This document shows, piece by piece, positions 23,501 through 34,008 of a stretch of DNA of 64,000 nt. Origin of the DNA: Macrothele yani (Eukaryota; Arthropoda; Arachnida; Araneae; Macrothelidae). The number at the start of each line of letters is the position of its first letter. Within the stretch, counting starts at the first letter, position 1. The translations under genes and the position numbers were made by a program. The notes beneath the pieces were generated by a model. That model saw only the letters and a list, made by a program, of their open reading frames with translations. It did not search any database and was not told the DNA's origin. The DNA is taken from assembly GCA_039090855.1 (NCBI GenBank), contig CM076995.1, forward strand, positions 119,362,270 through 119,426,269, read 5' to 3'.

Positions 23501-23978
23501 TGATCAAAAAGTTTCTATTCCAGGTCGCCGTGTATGACGTAAACGTTGACGAAAGTCAGGTTAGGTAAAGACGGTTAGTAATCTGTTAGGGTAACAGTCG
23601 AATTGTGGCGTCGTTCGTGCTGTGTTTGTTGGACGTATCGTACATGTATCGATGTCATCATTGTTACCAAGCGCGTCCAAAGCAGATAAACGAGCTGCTA
23701 TTCTCATCGAGTTTATATTAAGGTGGAGTCACCACTCCTACCGCGCAGCACTGGCCGCCATAAGTCACGGCCCGTGCTGCAGGTGGCGTCATGTCCAGCC
23801 ACAAAGCTACTTTAAAACTATTGAAATCAATGGAACAAAAATCTTGGAGGCGTATAGACAAATAAAATGATGGATTTAATAATCTTTATCAAGTTTACAA
23901 GCTTACTGTTTTACCAACTGTATAATTTAGTTTGTTTTTGCCTGTATGTGACGTCACTCCGAGGATTAACAGTGACCT

Positions 23979-24727
23979 ATGGTGGCAGCGCCAGTGGTGT
24001 CTCCATCTAATGTAAGCTCGATGTTTATTCTGTTTCTGTCCGCTGAAGGAAAGAAACCTGCAGAAATTTATTTCAGAATGGTGGCAATGTATGGCGATGC
24101 GCGCTTGTCAAAGACCACTGCTGTGGAATGGTGTCAAAACCCCGTGGAGGTCGCGGTACGACACAATATTTTCAGCGGTAAGGCCGTCCATCCACATCAA
24201 ACACGCCCGATAACATCGAGAATGTGAAAGCCGCTATTCTTAATGAGCGGCGAGTAACCATTGGTCAAATGGCCAGTGGCTTCAACATGAGCGACGGAAG
24301 TGTTCAAAGCATCATACAGGGTCTAGGGTACCGTAAAGTGAGCTGTCAATGGATCTAGCGAGCTCTCAATAGTAATCAGAATGATTAGGAGACACATAGT
24401 ATGGTAGTCTCTCTGCGGCCATCGTCGAGGGCAACGCATTCTTGGAGCACATTGTGGCTGGCGACGAAGCCTGGTACTCCCACTTCCAACCAGAATCCAA
24501 GTCTGCGAGCATGCAATGGCGGCATCAGTCCTCTCCCCGTCCGAAGAAATTCAATGGGCAAGCATCTGCTGAAAAGTGATAGCGATAGCGTTCTTCGACC
24601 ATCGCGGTCCATTGTTGGTACAGTTCAAGGAGCCAGGTGTCAGTGCAATGCAGCACCGAGGACACTTGAGCATTTGCGTCGTGCCATTAAAAATAAACGT
24701 CCTGGCAACCTCAAGGACGTATTGTAA
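23979..24727 (+). pseudogene. mariner-family transposase fragment D
   Basis: MVAAPVVSP... GKKPAEIYFRMVAMYGDARL followed by KTTAVEWC is the mariner N-terminal domain. In other frames FFDHRGPLLVQFKEPG and LEHLRRAIKNKRPGNLKDVL match the region between the first and second catalytic Asp. The sequence then ends; the HDNARPH motif and everything after are missing, cut at or near the GGCCC-rich element that starts at 24733. Many stops and shifts show it to be old. No inverted repeats were found. Confidence 0.75.
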
Positions 24728-24732
24728 GTCCT

Positions 24733-25602
24733 TAGAGGTCTGCACGGACCTTATTTGGTGAGCCCGGCCCGGCCCAAGCCCGTGCGTTTAAGGCCCAGCC
24801 CGGCCTGACCCGTTTCAAATATTAGACACTCGACCTGGGGTGGCCCGGGCCAGTCAATCGTAGCTCTTATTTAGGCCCGGCCCGTGATGTGCCATTTGGT
24901 ATTATTTTTGCTTTCCTATTGTATTTTATTAAATTTTGAAAATTAAATAATGAAATGGGATATTATTGAAAACTTTTAGTTAAATCTTAACCTACAAATA
25001 TTAGCTAAACTTTAACAATCATCGAAGAATATAACCTTTAAGCAGAGACCAAAAAAAAAAAAAAAAAAAAAAAAAAGAAGAAGAAGACTAAGCTGGTTCA
25101 AAATCTTTTTCTCTGAATTAGCAAGTGGTAACACTACAAAAGTCAATTCCCATACAGATCAGGGATAGAAGAAACAATCGATGTCTTCCCACTCTCTCAT
25201 ACCATCATACCAACACACAGACGGACACCCCACATCATTGCAGACCCCCCGTCCCCCACTTCACACAACACACACACTCGCTCGGGGCCGAATCTTTTTG
25301 TTGTCAACAAGCTCCAAAGTGGTTTTACCATCTTACTAACTACAGATGGTAAAAACACTGTACGTGCCTCTCCTTGCTTTTGTGATTACATCCTGGGCTA
25401 TGTGATGGAAGTAAGTAAAGCCAACAAAACAGTTAAACAGGCCAGGAAATCGGGGAACACGACTTTTTTTTCTTTATCATTGCGATAAAGAGAATGGGTG
25501 GACTTGGCCCTGCCCGGTCGTAAGTGTCTGGGGGAAAGCCCGTCCAGGCCCGTTGCTTTGTTCTCTAAATTAAAAAAAAGCCTGACCCGTGCTGACCTCT
25601 AC
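24733..25602. mobile_element. Candidate non-autonomous hAT element
   Basis: Begins TAGAGGTCTGCACGG and ends with the reverse complement of TAGAGGTCAGCACGGGTCAG, a terminal pair of hAT style. The subterminal DNA is made of GGCCCGGCC-type repeats, typical of one hAT group. No transposase is present inside; poly(A) and (AAG)n lie near 25050-25085. The flanking 8-bp sequences do not match clearly, so the boundaries are not proven. Confidence 0.5.
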
Positions 25603-25946
25603 CCTGGAGCACCCTCATTACAGTACACCAGGCGCGACGCTACGGGTGGGCTTCGGCCCACCCATCTTTTATTGGAGCCCACACTTTAACCCCCCCCCCC
25701 CCCAAAAAAAAACAACAAATATTTAAGCAGTTGGAACATATGGCGGGTGCAACCATCTAAGGTTCTAGGGAACTTGGATGAATGTATATGAATTTCTCGA
25801 GCCCACTGAAATTTTGTTATATAAAATGAATTCTTTGTTAAATTTAGTGTTTGTCTTTATGGGAAATGAGAGAGTCCTCTGAACGAATTTCTAAGAGAGT
25901 AGTAGAAACACAACATTTTTGTAATTATAGTTTAAAACAATGAGAG

Positions 25947-25989
<43 letters not shown>

Positions 25990-26390
25990 TAGATATTCCT
26001 TGTCAGGTTACAAACTAAAAAAACCGACCTATGTAAGCTGTAAGCTAAAACTGCGAAGAAATAGTAACTTGCCATAGAGATTCGTATCCATGGTTCCCAT
26101 ACTACATACATACAGTGAATAAATATACGTACAGTATTAACTTGAAAACTTTTTTTTTTCTAGGGATAACATTATCAGCGTCTGGTAAAATGCACATGAA
26201 CAGAATCTTTTGCCAAAATTTCAGTCAAACATACTTCAAAATTTGTGCCCCCCTTCCATCACGTTTAGCCCCCCTAACAGCCCACACAGTTCTGAGAGAC
26301 TGGCATCGCCACTGCAGTACAGATTTCACCCATGGCGATTTCCTCTTCTTCGGTTAGCTGGAAAAGACCCTGAAAGGACGGTTCCAGTGG
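25603..26390. other. Unassigned DNA with simple repeats
   Basis: A poly(C)/poly(A) junction lies at about 25690 and a 37-bp (GA)n microsatellite at 25945-25981. No gene was recognised. Confidence 0.55.
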
Positions 26391-26401
26391 AACGGTGACT
26401 T

Positions 26402-26561
26402 TTTTGTTTTTTTTTTTTTTTGATTGGAATTTTAACGACCACCGTGAGCAACTCAATGGGCTATAAGCAGTCGCCCGTCCCTAATTTAGGGTCACTGGTT
26501 CCAGGGAAGGGAGAGAGCCAGTGCCGTAAGACAAACACAACATCCATGCCTCAACGGTGAC
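26402..26561 (-). mobile_element. tRNA-derived SINE, family 1 (5'-truncated)
   Basis: Body and tail only, yet flanked by an 11-bp target duplication AACGGTGACTT (26391-26401 and about 26562-26572). The truncation therefore happened during insertion, as expected of LINE-driven target-primed reverse transcription. Confidence 0.92.
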
Positions 26562-26572
26562 TTAGAGGAGGC

Positions 26573-27350
26573 TGTATTGGATATTCGTACGCAACAGAAA
26601 ACAGACTTGCATCACAACGTCATTTTCAACCTTGTCCCTCAATGTGACAATTGTCGTAAAGACGACTACGGCAAATACTTTTGAATATCTGTAACTTATC
26701 TGAACTTATCGACTCCGAATGGAAACTTTACGATCATGCCTTATACTTATTCTGTTCTAAAATCTGTTGCTTCGTCACTGAAGTTAACGAAACGGTAGCT
26801 TAACAGCTAAAGCTTAGAACCAAAATATTCAATTCATTTAAAAGGGTGGTCAAGGATTTTATTGTAGTTCCTTCCTGTCGCAAGATCTTCGCGTGAAAGG
26901 TATTGTCGATGTTATCTCACGCAAATACAAAATGTGCTCAACAATGACGTGGGCTGCAAATATATATACTTCTTTACGTATAATGGCTTCGGTGAATGCA
27001 TAGGTGACGTAAGAAACTGGTAAATTTAAAACTTAAAAATGAATTTTAAACTTGAAACTTGATGAATTTTGAAAAAATGATGAATTTAAACTTGAAACTT
27101 GATGAATTTTGAAAAAATGATGAATTTAAACTTGAAACTTATTGAATTTTAAAATTAACTGATGAATTGAAACCTGTGACTTAATTCAATTGTTTCATGA
27201 TCCTGTATGTATTCCTAATGCATCTACCTCAAATGGTGGCATGATCTCAGAAATTCTAAGCAACTGTTTATTTTATGAAGACATTTTATGTTCATTTTCA
27301 ATATTATAAAAAATACGTTGCTATTGAATCTATTTATGTTCACTAGGGTA
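26573..27350. other. Unassigned DNA with a 40-bp tandem repeat
   Basis: About three copies of a 40-bp unit (GATGAATTTAAACTTGAAAC plus TTGATGAATTTTGAAAAAAT) lie at 27035-27150. No gene was recognised. Confidence 0.7.
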
Positions 27351-27372
27351 CATCAAAGAATAGAAACTCAAA

Positions 27373-28590
27373 TTGCCGCTCTGGCGAAATTTCTCAAACC
27401 TCTTGTTTAAGATTCTACTTTATCAATTAATTGCACAAAAGCTGCTTGCTGTACGTAAGCTACGTTCTTTTCATTCCCACGGACAACTTTCTATCATGGC
27501 CATTCTTGATATCGCGTCCATGTACCCAAACATCCCTGTACATCTGGCGCACGACATTATCAAATGCAAACTACAGACGACATTGCAGTATATCACCATG
27601 GAAATCAATTCAATACTTTCAGCCTTGTCTCTTATTCAAGATAGCACCTATTTTAAATATCATGACAACATGAGGTCCCCCCTGTCACCTGTTTTAGCAG
27701 AACTTGTCATCCAAGACTTGGAGGAAAGGGTTCTTAACTCTTCTAATTTGAAACTTTTTTTTTTACGCACGTTACGTCGACGATGTCTGTGTTTTCTGAA
27801 AAAATGGCGATGCTTCACTCGAAACCTTCCGTTTAGCTTTATCTTCCGTCATTCCTACCATCTCGTTCTCATGTGAACTTGAATCAGACGGTAAGTTACC
27901 ATTCCTCGATTCATCACTACACAGAGACCTATCTTTTAATTCTATCTCATTTTCAATTTACAGGAAACCTACTTACGTTCCAATTATCTTCTCTAACACC
28001 TCAATTCATCCACCTTATCATAAAACTGAAGTTTTTCATGCCTATGTCAGACGTGCATATGTGTGAAATTGTTCTGAACAGTACAGGGACCAGGAGTTAT
28101 CTGAAATTAAAAAAACTTGCACTCATCAACGACTACAATCCTACCCTCAGTGATAACCTTTGTTCCAGATATACTCAATCCTTCAATTCAACACTGATCC
28201 GGACTAAGAAACCTTGTACCTACATCGGTTCCTCCCCGTATGTTCCAGCAATATAGAACTTACTACAACAGTCCTGTCTGAAGCCCTCTATGACTGTTGG
28301 TCTACGTACGAAAAACCTCTTTGCTTCCATTAGGAAGGACAAGGACCCAATAATATTTTAACTTCAGCAGGTATTTACTTAATCCCCTTGATCAACCAAT
28401 CTGGATCCACAGAGACAACTGCAACATATTATTTGGGAAGCACCAAAAGACGTTTGAAAAACATACTTTTAGAACATCAGGGCTCGATAAAAAAACCAAC
28501 TACGCACTACAGCACTTGCTAGAACTTGCTTAGACGAACACCTGGCGCCCAATTGGTCTGGCGTTAAATTAATATCACTTATATCAGGTT
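27373..28590 (+). pseudogene. Penelope-like element protein, decayed
   Basis: Plus-strand frames join into a Penelope-type reverse transcriptase: MAILDIASMYPNIPV (first catalytic Asp region), MRSPLSPVLAELVIQDLEER, then YVDDVCVF (catalytic Asp-Asp) in another frame, LPFLDSSLHRDLSF and FSIYRKPTYVP. Downstream, several frames together give GIYLIPL and YYLGSTKRRLKN, the core of a GIY-YIG endonuclease. The domain order (RT, linker, GIY-YIG) is diagnostic of Penelope-like elements. Stops follow VCVF and occur throughout the nuclease. It is only distantly similar to the Penelope-like copies at 57091-62187 and represents a different lineage. Confidence 0.85.
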
Positions 28591-28877
28591 ACAATAATGA
28601 TTGTTTTTGAGATACGGGGAATCAGTTGTTATCCATAAACTTTCGACTTCCTGCTGTAATGATGATCATTCTTTCAGCCTACCAGGGGCGGCGGAAAGTA
28701 AAGTTCGTTGACAGGGCCCGAAATTTTGAATCCTGGTGCACCCGCTCCCTTCCCGCTTCCCGGAACACACAGAAGAAAAACAATGCCTAAGGAGCTTTGT
28801 TGGGGATTAAGACCACCAGACCACTTACCTAGGGGAACTTTCTAAGGCACATCACAACAATCGCACATATGCCAAAC

Positions 28878-28909
<32 letters not shown>

Positions 28910-28962
28910 TGGCTGAAATTATTGACCGGGCCCTGGCAGTTCCGCCACCACTGCAGCCTACA
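28591..28962. other. Unassigned DNA ending in poly(A)
   Basis: CAGGGGCGGCGGAAAG near 28684 looks like a hAT terminus, but no partner was found. A 29-bp poly(A) run lies at 28878-28906. Confidence 0.4.
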
Positions 28963-28975
28963 CAGTCCTTGGCTT

Positions 28976-29198
28976 TTTTTTTTTTTTTTTTGATTGGAGG
29001 TTTAACGACCACCGTGAGCAACTCAATGGGCTATAAGCAGTCGCCCGTCCCTAATTTAGCGTCACTGGTTCCAGGAAGGGAGAGAGCCAGTGCCGTAAGA
29101 CAAACACAACATCCATGCCTGACCGGGATTCAAACCCGGACCCCTTACGGACGAATGATCAGAGGCCAGCGCCTTAGACCACTGCGCCACCGGTGCGG
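28976..29198 (-). mobile_element. tRNA-derived SINE, family 1 (full length)
   Basis: Complete minus-strand copy with a perfect 13-bp target duplication CAGTCCTTGGCTT (28963-28975 and 29199-29211). Confidence 0.95.
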
Positions 29199-29616
29199 CA
29201 GTCCTTGGCTTCAACCCATCAACTACGCTCCACACCGTCAAACACAATTTGACGTCACTACGCATAGGCGTAACCACTGGGTCGTCAGGACCCCCCAGAT
29301 TTTCAGAGTCGGGGATCCCCAATGTAAAGGACACCCCCCCCCCCCAAATGTTCGGGAATATAATGTACACGTTTTTACGATGTGAACCAAATAAATTTAT
29401 TAATATAAGATAGTCATTTTCCGTGGAATGCAAACACTTGTATAATGTGTACTACCCTATCTATGATAATTTTACAGTTGTGTTCGCTAAGTTCTACAAT
29501 TCGCCAACAAAGGCGCCTATGTCGTGCCCGATAGATCGCGCCTCAGCAACTGCTTTTCTCCTGCGCGCGTGTGTGTGTAGGGGGAGGGGGTCCCAAACTC
29601 TGTCTTATACAGTATG

Positions 29617-29850
29617 TATATCATCATCATCATCATTGTCAACCATTATCAATCCACTGCTGGACGAAGGTCTCCCCAAGTTTCCTCCACAACGGTCTGT
29701 CTTGTGCCAGTCTCCTCCATGTCACTCCCGCATACTTTCGAATTTCATCCACCCATCTTCCATGTGGTCTTCTTCTGGGTCTTTTCCTGTCCCTTGGAAT
29801 CCAATCTAAAATTTCGGCTGTCCATAGATGGTCTGTTCTTCTGGCAGTAT
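29617..29850 (-). mobile_element. RTE-type LINE, 5'-truncated copy next to the full one
   Basis: Covers the last ~75 codons and the (CAT)n tail of the RTE element, 96-98% alike by eye to 29861-30095. It lies in the same orientation directly against the 3' end of the full-length copy, which inserted beside or into its broken end at GGCAGTATTTTTGTAT. Confidence 0.93.
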
Positions 29851-29860
29851 TTTTGTATAT

Positions 29861-32800
29861 CATCATCATCATCATCATTGTCAACCATTATCAATCCACT
29901 GCTGGACGAAGGTCTCCCCAAGTTTCCTCCACAACGGTCTGTCTTGTGCCAGTCTCCTCCATGTCACCCCTGCATACTTTCGAATTTCATCCACCCATCT
30001 CCCATGTGGTCTTCTTCTGGGTCTTTTCTTGTCCCTTGGAATCCAATCTAAAATTTCGGCTGTCCATCGATGATCTGTCCTTCTGGCAGTATGTCCAGCC
30101 CATTGCCATTTCAGGGATTTAACTCTGATCATGATGTCTTCCACTCTTGTCATTTTTCGGATCCACGAGTTCCTCTTCTTATCTCTCCTGGTTACCCCAA
30201 GCATGCACCTCTCCATGCTTCTTTGAGTTGTCAGGAGCCTTTGTATGTCTCTTTTAGTTAAGGTCCACGTCTCTGCACCATACGTAAGCACTGGAAGGAT
30301 GCATTGATCAAACACTTTTCTTTTAAGACATAATGGCATATTGCTCTTGAAAATTATGCTGTTTCTTCCAAAAGCTCTCCAGGCAAGTTTTGTACGCCGA
30401 TTAATTTCTTCATCAATGTGACCCTCACTTGATATCTGCTGTCCAAGATAAACGAACGTGTCTGTTATCTCCAGCTTTTTTCCATCAATCGATAAATCTT
30501 CATTTCTTGTAAAAGCATTGAACATCACTTTTGTCTTCTGAAAGTTCATTTTTAATCCCACTTCTTTACTCTTGTCCGCAAGTTCCTGGATCATACTCTG
30601 CAGCTCTGATGGGGTAGTTGCAAGAATGACTACGTCATCAGCAAAACGAAGGTGGGTTAGATAATCTCCATTAATCTTTATCCCCTTGTTTTCCCAGCTC
30701 AGCGACTGAAAAACACCCTCCAATGTGGCATTGAAGAGCTTCGGAGATATGGTGTCACCTTGTCTCACTCCCTTTCCAATTTTTACGTGTGTTGTATTTT
30801 CAAACAGCCTAATCTTTGCACTTGCATTTTCATAGATGTTATTAATAATATTAATGTATGCATCTTCAATACCGCAGGTTTTCAGAGCCATTGTAACTGC
30901 TGATGGTTTCACCGAATCAAAGGCTTTTTCATAATCGATAAAAGCCATGCACAATGGAAGTTCATATTCCCTCGCTCTTTCAATTAGTTCTCTCAGCACG
31001 TGGATATGATCTATTGTGCTGTAGCCACTCCTGAATCCAGCTTGTTCTCTCGGTTGAGCCATGTCCAGTGTTACCTTCAAGCGGTGTGAAAGAACTTTAG
31101 TGAAGATTTTATAAACTACTGATAGGAGGCTGATAGGTCTGTAGTTTCCGAGATCCTCAATGTCACCTTTCTTATGTAGCAGGATCATTGTAGCGGTGTT
31201 CCAATCCTCAGGAATCTTTCCTTCATTAAGGCATCGAGTGAAAATTTGGGCGAGTACTGTTTCGATTTCTCCACTTGCTTCTTGTATGATGTCTACAGTA
31301 ATTTCATCTTCTCCTGGAGCTTTTCCTCTCTTCATGTTCTTGATTGCATGTGCAACTTCTGCTGGAAGGACTGGAGGAACTCTGGTACTGGTATCTTTCA
31401 TGATGTCTGGAGTGCATATATCATCCCTTTCATATAATTTGGAGTAGAAATCTTTCACTCTTGTCAAAATTTCTCCTCTATTTCTTGTTACAGAACCATC
31501 TTCTTTTCTCAGTGCCATAATCTGTTTTCTTCCCTTACTGAGATGTCCCTTTGCTATCTTTAGGCTTTGGTTGTTTTCAATTGCTTTCCTCACTAGTTCA
31601 CAGTTGAATTTCCTTACGTCTTCAGTGATACTTTTTCTTACTGTCTTGCATAGCTCTATATATTCCACTTTGGAAGTCACATCTTTAGTTGTCCTCATCT
31701 CTCTTCTTTTTTGCATCAACATTTTGGTTTTTCCTGATAATTTGTTCACATGCAACTTGTTCTTAGACCCAGCTAATTTTGTTGCTGTTTCCATAAGAGC
31801 TTTGGTTACTTTTCTGTTAACTTCAGAGATGTCCACTTCTTCCGATGTTAGGCCTTCTAAAGCAGAGAACCTGTTCTTCAGTTCTAACTTGAAGGTATTA
31901 TGGTGTTTTTTAAGGTTGGTTATGTCAATAGATTTTGTTTGTCTTATGAGCTTGCCACGTTCAAGTTTAGTGTTGAGGTGCATCTTACATCTCACCAATC
32001 TATGGTCACTACCTGTGTTGAACTTGTTTAGCACACTGCAGTCTTCTATGACGAATTTTTTGTTACACATAATAAAATCAATTTCACTTGTCGTCCCATT
32101 TGGATGTCTCCATGTCCATTTCCTGTGTGGCTTTTTCTTGAAGAAGGAGTTCAAGATGAAAAACCCTTCTGCCTCTGCAAACTCAACGAGAGTATTTCCA
32201 CGCTGGTTTCTGTTGCCATGACCGAATTTACCTACTGAAGTTTCATTCTGTTGCTGTTGCCCTATTTTTGCATTGAAATCTCCCATAATTATTTTCAAGT
32301 GCTGCTTACCTTTATTATTTAGATGACAAATTTCCTCATAAAATTCTTCAATTTCTTCTTCAGGATGACTTGTGGTGGGTGCATAAGTTTGAATAATCTG
32401 AGCCTGGTATCTTTTCGAGAGTTGGATAACAAGTCGTGCAGCTCTGTCAGAGGAACTTTCAACTTCTACAACTTTATCCTTCAGTTTCTTGTTTATTATA
32501 AATCCAACACCACTAGTTCTGCCAGTATCTGTCCCACGATAGTAGAAGAGATGTCCACTTTTCAGTTCGATGAGATCTTCTCCTTTTCTCCTTACCTCAC
32601 TTAGCCCCACGATGTCCCACTTGATCCTTTGTAGTTCCTCTTCCAATTCAAGAAGCCTTGAATCAGAAGATAGGGAGCGTCCATTGTAAGTAGCCAAGGT
32701 CAGCATCAGATGGCAGCCTAGTCCGGTTCTCCGGGGATTCTTAGCACCCTCTGCCTTCATGTCGCACTGGCCGCTGCCTTGGCCAGGTACATTCCAGCTG

Positions 32801-33047
32801 CCGGAGACTGAGGGCCAAGATTTAAGTTGTGGAATCATTTTGGAGGGGTTTGGCCATAACTCACCACGCTGGCCAAGCGGGTTGGTGAGTGTGGGATAGA
32901 ATTTCCTCTAATCCCGATGGTATAGTTATACCGCTATGGGCGGTCGTCAGAGCCCCTTTAGTGGGAACAGGATGCACCACGAGAAGGCGGGGTTGACATT
33001 TGTCAAGGAGAGGCTATGATGTTACGCATCACCTGACCTTACATCCC
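29861..33047 (-). mobile_element. Full-length RTE-type LINE with intact ORF
   Basis: 3.19 kb, the usual RTE size. The 5' end (minus strand) begins GGGATGTAAGGTCAGG and the 3' end is a (GAT)n repeat. A 9-bp target duplication TTTGTATAT lies at 29852-29860 and 33048-33056. It has a short leader of 209 bp, a single ORF, and almost no 3' UTR beyond the trinucleotide tail. Fragments of the same family are at 1158, 18311 and 29617. Confidence 0.97.
29881..32838 (-). CDS. RTE endonuclease / reverse transcriptase, intact
   Basis: 985 codons without interruption, near the family's usual length. Residues ~45-290 form an APE-type endonuclease: LATYNGRSL, IVGLSEVRRKG, IIQTYAPTTS, IIMGDFNAKIG and the catalytic SDHRLVRCKM. 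After a basic, helical linker the reverse transcriptase spans ~480-760: WNTATMILLHKKGD, NYRPISLLSVVYKIF, AFIDYEKAFDSV (first Asp), KGVRQGDTISPKLF and LRFADDVVILA (catalytic Asp-Asp). The C-terminus contains YLGQQISSEGH, PVLTYGAETWTLT and RRRPHGRWVDEIRKYAG, as in RTE/BovB relatives. The protein nicks DNA and copies its own RNA at the nick. The initiator was taken as the first ATG (MIPQLKSW); translation could start at a later Met such as MLTLATYN. Short opposite-strand frames are shadows. Confidence 0.95.
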   Translation of the reverse strand: MIPQLKSWPSVSGSWNVPGQGSGQCDMKAEGAKNPRRTGLGCHLMLTLATYNGRSLSSDSRLLELEEELQRIKWDIVGLSEVRRKGEDLIELKSGHLFYYRGTDTGRTSGVGFIINKKLKDKVVEVESSSDRAARLVIQLSKRYQAQIIQTYAPTTSHPEEEIEEFYEEICHLNNKGKQHLKIIMGDFNAKIGQQQQNETSVGKFGHGNRNQRGNTLVEFAEAEGFFILNSFFKKKPHRKWTWRHPNGTTSEIDFIMCNKKFVIEDCSVLNKFNTGSDHRLVRCKMHLNTKLERGKLIRQTKSIDITNLKKHHNTFKLELKNRFSALEGLTSEEVDISEVNRKVTKALMETATKLAGSKNKLHVNKLSGKTKMLMQKRREMRTTKDVTSKVEYIELCKTVRKSITEDVRKFNCELVRKAIENNQSLKIAKGHLSKGRKQIMALRKEDGSVTRNRGEILTRVKDFYSKLYERDDICTPDIMKDTSTRVPPVLPAEVAHAIKNMKRGKAPGEDEITVDIIQEASGEIETVLAQIFTRCLNEGKIPEDWNTATMILLHKKGDIEDLGNYRPISLLSVVYKIFTKVLSHRLKVTLDMAQPREQAGFRSGYSTIDHIHVLRELIERAREYELPLCMAFIDYEKAFDSVKPSAVTMALKTCGIEDAYINIINNIYENASAKIRLFENTTHVKIGKGVRQGDTISPKLFNATLEGVFQSLSWENKGIKINGDYLTHLRFADDVVILATTPSELQSMIQELADKSKEVGLKMNFQKTKVMFNAFTRNEDLSIDGKKLEITDTFVYLGQQISSEGHIDEEINRRTKLAWRAFGRNSIIFKSNMPLCLKRKVFDQCILPVLTYGAETWTLTKRDIQRLLTTQRSMERCMLGVTRRDKKRNSWIRKMTRVEDIMIRVKSLKWQWAGHTARRTDHRWTAEILDWIPRDKKRPRRRPHGRWVDEIRKYAGVTWRRLAQDRPLWRKLGETFVQQWIDNG

Positions 33048-33098
33048 TTTGTATATATATGTATACATATAATGTGTGTATGTGTAATCGGACCCCCG

Positions 33099-33312
33099 CT
33101 GCCCCGGTGGCGCAGTGGTCTAAGCGATGGCCTCTGATCATTCGTCCGAAAGGGGTCCGGGTTCGAATCCCGGTGAGGCATGGATGTTGTGTTTGTCTTA
33201 CGGCACTGGCTCTCTCCGTTCCCTGGAACCAGTGACCCTAAATTAGGGACGGGCGACTGCTTATAGCCCATTCAGTTGCTCACGGTGGTCGTTAAACCTT
33301 CAATCAAAAAAA
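33099..33312 (+). mobile_element. tRNA-derived SINE, family 1 (full length)
   Basis: The best-preserved head of the family (GGTGGCGCAGTGGTCTAAGC and GGGTTCGAATCCCGG). A target duplication AATCGGAC(C/T)CCC lies at about 33087 and 33313. Confidence 0.95.
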
Positions 33313-33319
33313 AATCGGA

Positions 33320-34006
33320 CTCCCCCCAGATTTTGAAACATGCTTACGCCGCTGTCACCATGCAACATCTGAGTCATTCATGACATTTTGGTGTCACATT
33401 AACCCGTAACTGTAACTGACTTTGTTTATAACCACCACCTGTATGTTGTCGTGATGTTTCTTTTACAGTTCATGATGTAGTCGTACCATTCATCTTCTAG
33501 ATGTAGTGTAACTTTTATCCACCTAATGATGGGACCATTTGGTATGCCCCAAAATTACTAGTGGTATTTTAATGAATAAACAATTAACGTGCCTCGACGG
33601 TTTCTCGTATTGACTTTCTGGAGTAGAAACCAGTTTATCTATGACTTTTTGAATTTGCTTTGTTTCTTGTTCATTTTTTCTTGTCCTTTATTCTAGCTGC
33701 GCTTTTCTGTGTGTAAAAAAAAACAACAAAAAACAATTAAGTAGGCCGTTTTTCGTTTCTTTGTGTGTGTGTGTGTTTCTATGATGCTGGGAAGCTTCAT
33801 TTGCTGTTATTGGTATCACCTCCAGCATGCGTTCACTGGATTTATGTCTCTGGCTTACTGAGTAGGAACATTCTGGAGATCGTATAATGTGTTTCAAAAT
33901 CTCCTCATTTCAGTTGTAACAAATTACTCTGTTACCAGCACCATTCCCATTTTCTCATTCATACAAATCGTGACCACTTGTTAAAATGTTACGCTGAAAA
34001 GCCTGA
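33320..34006. other. Unassigned DNA
   Basis: A (GT)n run lies at 33764-33775. TTACGCCGCTGTCA near 33345 resembles a hAT end, but no partner was identified. No gene recognised. Confidence 0.5.
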
Positions 34007-34008
34007 TA

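Noticed and set aside
29571..30122. Plus-strand frames of 120-180 codons opposite the RTE 3' end
   Set aside because: They lie antisense to the RTE protein and repeat because two RTE 3' ends are adjacent.
31571..32221. 216-codon plus-strand frame
   Set aside because: Antisense shadow of the intact RTE ORF; a similar shadow occurs at 909-1889 over the truncated copy.
33099..33185. Possible tRNA gene
   Set aside because: A and B boxes are present but the acceptor pairing is imperfect, and the sequence continues into the SINE body and poly(A) with a target duplication.
28684..33350. One large hAT element bounded by CAGGGGCGGCGG near 28684 and a GGCG-containing end near 33345
   Set aside because: The ends do not match as inverted repeats and no 8-bp duplication is seen.
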